From JABWBP01 sp964522165 (lineage in GTDB: Bacteria; Calditrichota; Calditrichia; RBG-13-44-9; J075), in NCBI GenBank assembly GCA_964522165.1, contig CAZFVV010000016.1, forward strand, positions 1 through 64,000: a DNA stretch of 64,000 nucleotides, given 5' to 3'. The position numbers and the translations under genes are program-made. This document shows positions 50,613 to 58,343 of this stretch, one piece after another (the first letter of the stretch is position 1; the number at the start of each line of letters is the position of its first letter). Under the pieces are notes generated by a model. It made no database searches. It was not told the DNA's origin and was given only the letters and a program-made list of their open reading frames with translations.

Positions 50613-52432
50613 TCCATCACCCCATCCCTTGATTGTTTAGTGTATAGATCGTAATAAAATCTCCGTTTGGCAATCAATTTTTCGTGTTTGCCTTCCTCGA
50701 CAATTTTACCCCGCTTGATTACCAGAATGCGGTCGCAATGCTTGATGGTGGAGAGTCGGTGGGCGATGATAATCGAGGTGCGATCTTTGATCAACCGCGC
50801 AATTCCTTGCTGAATTTTGGCTTCCGCCAGGGTATCCACCGATGAGGTCGCTTCATCCATAACCAGTATTTTGGGGTCTTTCAAGATCACCCGCGCAAAG
50901 GAGATCAATTGTTTTTCACCCAGGGAAAGATTGCTGCCCTCCTCGCCGACTTCTTCTGAAAGGCGGCAGGCCATCTCTTTCGCGCCGATGGAGTTCAAAA
51001 TTTCAACAATTCGCTCTTCCGGGGCATTCTGATCCGCGTAGCGGATATTTTCAAGAATGGTGCCGGAAAAAACATGTGGGGTTTGCAAAATAATCCCCAA
51101 CTGGCGGCGGAAACTCTCCAGGGTTCTGCTCTGGTAATCCACCCCGTCTATTTTAATCGCTCCCCCGGTGGGCTCGTAAAAACGGCAAATCAAATTGGTG
51201 ATGGTGGTCTTGCCTTCCCCGGTGGGACCGACCAGGGCAATGGATTCCCCGGCTTCAATCGCCAGGTTCAAAGCTTTGAATATCGGCTTGTCGGCGACAT
51301 AGTGGAAATGAACGTTCTCGAATTCTATGCTGCCCCTTATTTCAGCAAAATCCGTTACCCCTTCGCGATCATAAATGGTAATCGGTTCCCGGATCAGGGA
51401 GAAAATCCGTTCCCCGGCGGAGAGGCTGTTTTGCGCCAGGGCATAGAAGCGGGTGATGTCCATGATCGGCTCATAGATGACCCGGGCGTATCCGAAAAAA
51501 GCCGCCAGAACCCCCAGGGTAATGCCGCCAGCCCCGGCAATGGCCATCTTGCCGCCTAAGTAAATCACCAGCGCCGCGGCGACAGAACCGACCATCACCA
51601 CCAGTGGGGAATACATGGCGCTGTAATAGGAAGAGCGAAAGGAGACCCACTGCATTTTCCCGCTGATTTTGCTGAAGTTGGCCGCGGCGGCCTCCTCTTG
51701 CACGCTGACTTTATTCACCTCCACCCCGTGAATGTGCTCGTTGAAGGTGGCGAGCATTTCGCTATAGGTTTTCCGGGCTTCCCGGGCATATTGCAGCACC
51801 AGTATGCGCAGCCTCACCGAGAGCAGAAATAACACCGGGATGGTCGCCAATACCACCAGGGTCAAAATCCAGCTATAGAGGGTCATGGCCACCAAACAGG
51901 CGATAATCATAATCACTCCCCAGACCAGGGAGAGAAACCCCCAGGAGATCAATTCGGTCACCCGGTCCACGTCGGAAGTGAGCCGGGAGATCAGCCAGCC
52001 GATGGCCTGGCGATCATAAAAGGAGAAGGAGAGGCGCTGCAATTTCTTGAACATGTCGCTGCGCAAATCAAAGATGACGTATTCGCGGATTTTGCCGGAG
52101 AAATAAACGAAAGTGCTTTCGCTCAAGGTTTGCAGAACCGCCAGCATCACGTAAATGGCTGCAAATGTAAACAACCCCCTGAAAACGATCTCCGGCGCTG
52201 TCCCCTGCCTGCCCGCTGCTTTGAATTGGCTCACCAGCGGAGAAATCACTCCATCTATATAGTTTAGCCAGACCAGCGGGTAAATGGCGTCGATAACCGC
52301 CACGACCATGATTGCGCCTACAAATGGCAAAAACCATTTCTTATAGCGCAGGCTGTATCCAAAGAGCTGTTTTATAAAGGGCCATAAGGCCCGCTTCTGC
52401 CCGAATTCTTTGTCGCGCAATTGTGTTTTCAT
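50609..52432 (-). CDS. ABC exporter half-transporter, canonical Walker B subunit
   Basis: 607 residues: six membrane helices (~1-330) then an ATPase domain. Walker A GPTGEGKTT, Walker B ILVMDEATSSVD with the catalytic Glu, and a degenerate signature LSLGE instead of LSGGQ. This is the complement of its partner, which has the canonical signature and a degenerate Walker B. Together they form one active and one degenerate ATP site, as in the heterodimeric exporters BmrCD, LmrCD and TM287/288. It starts 4 nt inside the end of the partner gene. Confidence 0.9.
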   Translation of the reverse strand: MKTQLRDKEFGQKRALWPFIKQLFGYSLRYKKWFLPFVGAIMVVAVIDAIYPLVWLNYIDGVISPLVSQFKAAGRQGTAPEIVFRGLFTFAAIYVMLAVLQTLSESTFVYFSGKIREYVIFDLRSDMFKKLQRLSFSFYDRQAIGWLISRLTSDVDRVTELISWGFLSLVWGVIMIIACLVAMTLYSWILTLVVLATIPVLFLLSVRLRILVLQYAREARKTYSEMLATFNEHIHGVEVNKVSVQEEAAAANFSKISGKMQWVSFRSSYYSAMYSPLVVMVGSVAAALVIYLGGKMAIAGAGGITLGVLAAFFGYARVIYEPIMDITRFYALAQNSLSAGERIFSLIREPITIYDREGVTDFAEIRGSIEFENVHFHYVADKPIFKALNLAIEAGESIALVGPTGEGKTTITNLICRFYEPTGGAIKIDGVDYQSRTLESFRRQLGIILQTPHVFSGTILENIRYADQNAPEERIVEILNSIGAKEMACRLSEEVGEEGSNLSLGEKQLISFARVILKDPKILVMDEATSSVDTLAEAKIQQGIARLIKDRTSIIIAHRLSTIKHCDRILVIKRGKIVEEGKHEKLIAKRRFYYDLYTKQSRDGVMD

Positions 52433-54270
52433 TCCGCTCCGTAAATTTCTTGCTCTAAGGCGGTCTGAAGGTTGTGAATTTCCCGGTAGTAGCCTTTTTT
52501 GCCAACCAACTCCCCATGAGTGCCTTCCTGCACGAACTTGCCGTTTGCGAGCACCAGAATGCGATCCGCTTTTTGGATAGAAGTGATCCGGTGAGAAATG
52601 ATCAGGGTGGTTTTATCGCTCATTGGCGTTTCCAGCGCCTGAAGTATGGAATGCTCGGTTTGGGTATCCACCGCGGAAGTCACGTCGTCCAAAACCAGTA
52701 TGTCCGGTTGGGAAAGCAGGGTTCGCGCCAGGGCCACCCGCTGCTTTTGCCCGCCGGAAAGGGTTACCCCTTTTTCACCGACCAGGGTATTGAACCCCTG
52801 GGGCAGCACCTCTTCGATTTCATCCACTTTGGCGATTCTTACCGAGTCGAGAATCTCGCTCTCCTGGGCGGCAGGATTCGCATAAATGATATTTCCCCGC
52901 ACCGTGGTGGAGAACAGAAAGGGGGTCTGGAGCACCACCCCGATCTTTTTCCGCAGCGAGCGCCGGGAAAGGGTTTTGATATTTTGCCCGTCGATCAAAA
53001 TCTCGCCCCGGTCCGGTTCATACAGGCTGACTAACAGGCTGATAATAGTTGATTTGCCCGAGCCGGTAGGACCGATAAAAGCGACTTTCTCACCGGGGTA
53101 AATTTTGAAAGAAATGCCTTCCAGCACCTTTTCCGAAGTTTCGCCATTATAGCTGAAATGCACGTCTCTGAATTCAATCTCGCCTTTAAGACGAGCGGTG
53201 ATGGCGCTACCGTCCTGTCTTTCCGGCTCCGCTTGCAATATTTCGTGAATCCGCTCGATAGCCACCAACGCCATCCCCATTTGTGATATGACCCGCCCCA
53301 CCTGGCGCATCGGCCAGGATACCATCATAATATAGGCGTTGAAGCTCAATAACTCGCCCACGGTAATTTGTTGAGTAATGGCAAAATATCCCCCCACGAT
53401 AAACGACATGGTTACCTGGAGATTCACCAAAAAGTCCGATCCCGGCCAGTAAAGGGCGTGCAGACGCACCTGCCTTAAACCGATGCTTAGTTTCCGTTTG
53501 TTTTGCCGCCCGAATTTCTCAATTTCGTATGTCTCGTTGGCAAATGCCTGAACCACCCGGATTCCGTTTAAATTCTCCTGAACGATGGAATTCAGGCGGT
53601 CTGCTTCCGCTTCATGCACTGCCCAGACTTTTCGCTCCTGCCTGAAAAACAAGTAACTGCTGATCACCAGGATGGGACTAAACGCCACGGAGATCAGGGC
53701 GTAGCGGGGGTTAACGATGTACATCATGGCAAAAGAAAACAGGAAAATAGCCGACATCCGCACCAGTTCCACGATTTGGTTGATAATGAACCGCCGCACC
53801 GTTTCCACGTCCCCGGTGCTGCGCTGGATCAAATCCCCCTTGGGAACGGCGCTGAAATAGCGCAGGGGCAGTTTTTGGATATGGGAGAACAGCGTATCGC
53901 GCAGTTTCTTGATGGCCTTTTCGCTGCTGGAGGCAGTTAACGCGCTGGAAGATAGTAAAAACCCCCCTTTGAGTATGGAAATCACCATATAAATGATGCC
54001 TAAGGAAATCAGCGCCCATTCCAGGTTATCCATGCTGATCGTTGGCAGAATGCGATAGAAAAAGCGGGATACGAAGTCATTGGCGAATTGCCCCTCGCTT
54101 CCCCCGGAAAAAAAATAGGCGATGACGTTATCCACCGCGATTTGTAAAATTTTCGGTTCAAGGCTCCTGACGAACAACGCCAAGACCATCAATATGCCGG
54201 AGAAAACATAATGCCATTTCCAGCGGTCGAGCACCTCGAACAGCCGTTTTAGATTGCCGATCATTGACAA
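52429..54270 (-). CDS. ABC exporter half-transporter, degenerate Walker B subunit
   Basis: 613 residues: membrane domain ~1-340, ATPase domain with Walker A GPTGSGKST, canonical signature LSGGQKQRVALARTLL and Walker B ILVLDDVTSAVD, in which Asp replaces the catalytic Glu. This marks the degenerate site of a heterodimeric exporter with the downstream gene. Substrates of the family range from drugs to lipids and cannot be told here. The ATGA overlap couples the translation of the two halves. Confidence 0.9.
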   Translation of the reverse strand: MSMIGNLKRLFEVLDRWKWHYVFSGILMVLALFVRSLEPKILQIAVDNVIAYFFSGGSEGQFANDFVSRFFYRILPTISMDNLEWALISLGIIYMVISILKGGFLLSSSALTASSSEKAIKKLRDTLFSHIQKLPLRYFSAVPKGDLIQRSTGDVETVRRFIINQIVELVRMSAIFLFSFAMMYIVNPRYALISVAFSPILVISSYLFFRQERKVWAVHEAEADRLNSIVQENLNGIRVVQAFANETYEIEKFGRQNKRKLSIGLRQVRLHALYWPGSDFLVNLQVTMSFIVGGYFAITQQITVGELLSFNAYIMMVSWPMRQVGRVISQMGMALVAIERIHEILQAEPERQDGSAITARLKGEIEFRDVHFSYNGETSEKVLEGISFKIYPGEKVAFIGPTGSGKSTIISLLVSLYEPDRGEILIDGQNIKTLSRRSLRKKIGVVLQTPFLFSTTVRGNIIYANPAAQESEILDSVRIAKVDEIEEVLPQGFNTLVGEKGVTLSGGQKQRVALARTLLSQPDILVLDDVTSAVDTQTEHSILQALETPMSDKTTLIISHRITSIQKADRILVLANGKFVQEGTHGELVGKKGYYREIHNLQTALEQEIYGAE

Positions 54271-54374
54271 AACCGCTCAGATGGTTTTTGTATGGAGCAT
54301 TACTTGTTTAGCCGCGTTCTTTTGTATATATTGAATCAAAAAATGAAGAGTGCAAAATATAATAGGTGAGCGCG

Positions 54375-54587
54375 ATGAAACTAATGGCTTTATTAAAAAA
54401 AATCGGGAAAATCCTGAACCCCGTGCATTCCGCCCTGCCGGAAACGCCGAATCCCGGGAGAAAGAAAAACCGGGATAAAAACCGGAAAGGCGATTTGCGA
54501 AAAGGCACTCACCCCTCAAAAGACTCTCTGCCGGAAGCAGACCTTACCACCAATTTAGATCGCTATCGCCATCCCTCCGAATTTTAA
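54375..54587 (+). CDS. Small basic protein of unknown function
   Basis: 70 residues from the ATG at 54375, with AGGTGA 5 nt upstream (an in-frame GTG lies at 54366). One short hydrophobic/basic helix (MKLMALLKKIGKIL) is followed by a Lys/Arg/Pro/Asp-rich, probably disordered tail ending in RYRHPSEF. I do not recognise it. It is divergent from the ABC genes and 24 nt ahead of the GNAT gene, so it may be its operon partner. It could also be non-coding. Confidence 0.4.
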   Translation: MKLMALLKKIGKILNPVHSALPETPNPGRKKNRDKNRKGDLRKGTHPSKDSLPEADLTTNLDRYRHPSEF

Positions 54588-54611
54588 TTCGCTAAGAAGC
54601 AGGATAATTTC

Positions 54612-55079
54612 TTGAAGATAAATTTCCGCCTGGCAGAAATCCCCGATATTGATGCTCTTATTCCGCTTATCCGCGCCCTTTACCGCCACGAGAACCTCCC
54701 TTTTGATGATGCTGCAATACGGCAGGCCCTCATTCCACTCATTCACAACCGGGAATTAGGAGAAATTTGGCTGATTTTTCAGGAAACAAGTATCATCGGA
54801 TACCTGGTTCTCACCCTGGGATATAGCCTGGAATATCGCGGCAGGGACGCGATTCTTGATGAAGTTTATATCCGTGATGAATTCCGCGGGTTGGGCGTTG
54901 GCAAACGGGCGATTCAATTTGCTGAAGAAAGATGCCGTTCCTTAGGAGTGCAGGCATTACATTTGGAAGTAGAGCGCTCCAACACCCGCGCCCAAAATTT
55001 TTACCGCAAAACCGGTTTTGAAGACCACGACCGCTATTTGATGACTCGGCGGATAACTCTCCCAAACAATCAAAAATGA
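54612..55079 (+). CDS. GNAT family N-acetyltransferase
   Basis: 155 residues, TTG start at 54612 with AGGAT upstream. The fold is clear: RLAEIPDIDALIPLI at the N-terminus, LDEVYIRDEFRGLGVGKRAIQFAEE as the acetyl-CoA binding loop and HLEVERSNTRAQNFYRKTGF in the last third. The acceptor (protein, polyamine, antibiotic or other amine) cannot be deduced. The next gene begins 8 nt later. Confidence 0.88.
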   Translation: MKINFRLAEIPDIDALIPLIRALYRHENLPFDDAAIRQALIPLIHNRELGEIWLIFQETSIIGYLVLTLGYSLEYRGRDAILDEVYIRDEFRGLGVGKRAIQFAEERCRSLGVQALHLEVERSNTRAQNFYRKTGFEDHDRYLMTRRITLPNNQK

Positions 55080-55086
55080 AAAAAAT

Positions 55087-55461
55087 ATGATTGACAATTA
55101 TGCCGAAGCAATGAAACTGGTAAAAAAGATGGAAGCGCAACTGCCCATCCCCGCTCACCCCAGCCGGGAGCTTGTGCGGGTAATGCGGCAGCACGGTGTT
55201 ACCCTCAAGCCCAGCCAGGTGCTGGAAATCAACGGGGTGTTTTACATGGGCGATGAGGGCGGGATTTCCTGCGCGATCACCGGAATGGGAGAGGAGAAAG
55301 TCGCCACGATTACTTCCCTTACCCACTTGCTGGTTACCGCAAAACACCCCCTGTCAGAAGAAATCCGCGTTTACCAGAGCGAACGAACTCGTAAATTGAG
55401 CCGGATGGACCCGGGAAAACCGGGCGGTTTTTCGATTAAGCCGAAGAAAAAAAGACGCTAA
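55087..55461 (+). CDS. Conserved hypothetical protein
   Basis: 124 residues. An N-terminal helix (YAEAMKLVKKMEAQLPIPAHPSRELV) is followed by a compact strand-rich core with GDEGGISCAI and VATITSLTHLLV, and a basic C-terminus rich in Lys and Arg (IKPKKKRR). I do not recognise a named family or catalytic residues. The close spacing to the GNAT gene suggests a shared transcript. The basic tail may bind nucleic acid. Confidence 0.6.
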   Translation: MIDNYAEAMKLVKKMEAQLPIPAHPSRELVRVMRQHGVTLKPSQVLEINGVFYMGDEGGISCAITGMGEEKVATITSLTHLLVTAKHPLSEEIRVYQSERTRKLSRMDPGKPGGFSIKPKKKRR

Positions 55462-55499
55462 AAAAGTGCTTATCCAAAAAATCCATTTGGAGAAATACG

Positions 55500-56498
55500 A
55501 TGATAAAATATAGAAAACTCGGGAAAACCAACGCCGGGGTGTCGGCGGTTGGGTTAGGGTGCATGGGGATGTCAGATTTCTACGGCGGGCGGAAAACCGA
55601 CGACGCCGAAAGCGTCGCCACCATCCGCCGGGCGCTGGAATTAGGGGTGAACTTCCTCGACAGCGGCGATTATTACGGGGTCGGCCACAACGAAGAGCTT
55701 ATCCGCGAGGCCATCAAAGGGTTTCCCCGCGACAAGGTTTTTATTTCGCTAAAATTTGGCGGGCTGCGCAACCATGACGGCAATTTTATCGGCTTTGACA
55801 CCCGCCCGCTGTCTATCAGAAATTATCTGGCCTACAGCTTACAACGCTTGCGGGTTGATTACATAGATTTGTATTACCCCGGGAGGATTGATCCCAACGT
55901 GCCCATCGAAGAAACCGTGGAAACCCTGGGAGAACTCGTCAAAGAGGGTAAACTTCGTTATATTGGACTATCCGAAGCCGGGCCGGAGACCGTGCGCCGC
56001 GCCCACGCCGTTTATCCCCTGGCGATGCTGCAAACCGAATACAGCCTGTGGACGCGCGAGCCGGAAACCGACGTATTGCCGGTCTGCCGCGAGTTAGGGA
56101 TTTCTTTAGTCGCTTACTCCCCGCTGGGGCGGGGATTTTTGACCGGTGCGTTTCAAAAACCGAATGATCTGCCGGCAAATGATCTGCGCCGCCACATGCC
56201 CCGTTTTCAGGGCGAGAATTTCGAGCGCAATTTTAAGCTGGTGGAAAAAGTCAAAGAAATTGCCGCGGAGAAAAACTGCACCCTGGCGCAATTGGCGCTG
56301 GCCTGGGTGTTGGCGCAAGGCGATGACATCGTACCCATTCCGGGAACGAAACGCCGCGAGCGGTTGGAAGAAAACGTGCAGGCGGTGGAGATCAAGCTGA
56401 GCAAAGCGGATTTAGAGCGCATTGAGGCCGCCGCGCCGCGCGGGGCCGCCGCGGGGACCCGCTACCCGGAAGCGATTATGCACACGGTGAATCGCTGA
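55500..56498 (+). CDS. Aldo/keto reductase, with the catalytic His position changed
   Basis: 332 residues, AKR13-like. Asp54, Tyr59 (DSGDYYG) and Lys85 (ISLKFG) of the catalytic tetrad are present. At the fourth position the usual YYQHRIDP reads YYPGRIDP, so the His is replaced by Gly128. Coenzyme-binding SPLGRGFLTG and the C-terminal PIPGTKRRERLEENV are normal. The change may alter the substrate or slow the reaction; similar His-less forms occur in related sequences. The gene is monocistronic by spacing. Confidence 0.85.
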   Translation: MIKYRKLGKTNAGVSAVGLGCMGMSDFYGGRKTDDAESVATIRRALELGVNFLDSGDYYGVGHNEELIREAIKGFPRDKVFISLKFGGLRNHDGNFIGFDTRPLSIRNYLAYSLQRLRVDYIDLYYPGRIDPNVPIEETVETLGELVKEGKLRYIGLSEAGPETVRRAHAVYPLAMLQTEYSLWTREPETDVLPVCRELGISLVAYSPLGRGFLTGAFQKPNDLPANDLRRHMPRFQGENFERNFKLVEKVKEIAAEKNCTLAQLALAWVLAQGDDIVPIPGTKRRERLEENVQAVEIKLSKADLERIEAAAPRGAAAGTRYPEAIMHTVNR

Positions 56499-56643
56499 GC
56501 CGAAAGCAAAGAAAGTCAGGGAGTCTCTTCCATGCCACCCGGGATAGATGCGGTCAGGTTTGTGGCGAACGCCAAAACCTCGCCGGAGCAGCTTTGCCGC
56601 CAATCCCAAAAGAAACATTGAATTGTAATCACCTCGACCGAAT

Positions 56644-58206
56644 ATGAAAATTCTTCTGCAACGAATCCTTTTTACCGGCCTGCCTGCCCTTCAGTTTTTC
56701 CTGAGCGGCTGCGGCGGCCCCTCTGAAGAGCACGTCAAAAACCAGGAACTGCGGGTGGCGCTCTACGACAATCCCACTAACCTGGACCCCCGCACCCAAT
56801 CGGATGCGGTCTCCTTCCGGGTGATCGAATTAACCTATGATTTTTTAGTGCGCATGGATTCCACCGGGCTGCCGGAATTGGACCTCGCGGAAAAACTGGA
56901 GAATCCCTCCGACGCCGAATACATCTTCACCCTGCGCAAAAACGTGCGTTTCCACGACGGCAGCCCGCTAACCGCCTACGATGTCGCCTACACCTTCAAC
57001 AGCATCCTCGACCCGGCTTTGAACGCGCCCCTGCGCAGCACTTTAGAAATCGTCAAACAGATTAGCGTGTTGGACTCCTTCACAGTGAAGTTCGAGTTGA
57101 AAACTCCCTGCGCCCCGTTTCTATCCGATTTAGTGATGGGCATCGTCTCCGAGAAGGCCGCCCGGGAGGGCCTAATCGATCTGCATAAAACTCCCCTGGG
57201 CAGCGGCCCCTTCAAATTCCGGCGCTGGGATCAAAACGCCTTCATCGAAATGGAAGCGAACCGCGACTACTGGAAGGGAAGCCCCCGGCTCAACAAAGTA
57301 ATCCTGAAAATCCTTCCCGAGGCCACCACCCGCATCCTGGCCCTGGAAAACGGGGAAGTGGATTTGATCGTGGGAAATATCTCCGAGTCTTACCTGCCCA
57401 ATTTGGAGAAAAACCCGCGCCTGAAGGTGGTGAAAGGGGAGGGGTCGAACTACGTGTACCTGGCGCTCAACCTGGAAAATCCGTATTTGAAAAAGCGCGA
57501 GGTTCGCCAGGCCATTGCCCACGCTCTCGACGTGGCGGGAATGATCGCCAGCCTGCTCTCCGGGGTGCACCGCCAGGCCGGATCGCTGTTAAATGAAAAA
57601 AACTGGGCCTGTAATCCCAATGTCAAACCCTACGCCTATGATCCGGCCTTAGCGCGAAAGATGTTAGATGAAGCCGGTTTCCCCGATCCCGACGGCGATG
57701 GACCACTGCCGCGTTTCTCCCTGGGGTACAAATGCACCTCTAACCTCATCAGCCGCCAGAAAGCCCAGGTGGTGCAGCAAAATTTAAAAGAGGTCGGAAT
57801 CGACGTAAAGGTGCAGAGCAACGAATGGGCGACTTTCTTTGAAGACGTGCGCAGCGGGCGCTTCGATTTGTATTCCCTGACCAGCGTGGGCATTTACGAA
57901 CCGGCAATTTACGAAAATTTTTACCATTCCCGCAGCATCGAAACCCGGAAAAACCGGGTGGGATACCGCAACCCGGAGATGGACCGGCTGATCGACCTGG
58001 CCGGGCGCACCCTCGACCCGGGGCAGCGCAAACAGCATTACTGGCACATTCAAGAGATTGCCCGGGAAGATTTGCCCTACCTCGACCTGTGGCACGAGAC
58101 CATTGTCGCGGCCATGGATCGCCGCCTGGCCGGGTTTGAAATTTACCCGGCCGGGGAGTGGCGGTCGTTTTACAAGATGCGGTTCGAGGAGCAGCCCGGT
58201 GATTAA
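56644..58206 (+). CDS. Family-5 extracellular solute-binding lipoprotein
   Basis: 520 residues. Signal peptide with lipobox LSGC (Cys ~23), so it is anchored to a membrane. The DppA/OppA-type fold shows LDPRTQSDAVS, FTLRKNVRFHDGSPLTAYDVAYTF (early block), GSGPFKF, NPYLKKREVRQAIAHALD and KAQVVQQNLKEVGIDV. It probably delivers peptides or similar solutes to an ABC importer, but no permease genes are adjacent in this window. Confidence 0.88.
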   Translation: MKILLQRILFTGLPALQFFLSGCGGPSEEHVKNQELRVALYDNPTNLDPRTQSDAVSFRVIELTYDFLVRMDSTGLPELDLAEKLENPSDAEYIFTLRKNVRFHDGSPLTAYDVAYTFNSILDPALNAPLRSTLEIVKQISVLDSFTVKFELKTPCAPFLSDLVMGIVSEKAAREGLIDLHKTPLGSGPFKFRRWDQNAFIEMEANRDYWKGSPRLNKVILKILPEATTRILALENGEVDLIVGNISESYLPNLEKNPRLKVVKGEGSNYVYLALNLENPYLKKREVRQAIAHALDVAGMIASLLSGVHRQAGSLLNEKNWACNPNVKPYAYDPALARKMLDEAGFPDPDGDGPLPRFSLGYKCTSNLISRQKAQVVQQNLKEVGIDVKVQSNEWATFFEDVRSGRFDLYSLTSVGIYEPAIYENFYHSRSIETRKNRVGYRNPEMDRLIDLAGRTLDPGQRKQHYWHIQEIAREDLPYLDLWHETIVAAMDRRLAGFEIYPAGEWRSFYKMRFEEQPGD

Positions 58207-58240
58207 TTGGGTATTTTGAAGAGGAGTTGTAGATCGAGGG

Positions 58241-58341
58241 GTCAATGGAGTGATGGAGCAATGGAGTAGTGGATTTTTTTATAAAGCGGTTTCTGCGGAG
58301 CAACACCCCGTTATTCCACCAATCCAATCCTCCATTCCCCC
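58241..58341. repeat. Period-8 ATGGAGT / ATTCCACC inverted array between convergent genes
   Basis: TCAATGGAG, TGATGGAG, CAATGGAG, TAGTGGAT (58241-58273) face TTCCACCA, ATCCAATCC, TCCATTCC (58312-58341). It lies between the solute-binding protein gene and the convergent PAS gene. Confidence 0.75.
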
Positions 58342-58343
58342 AA

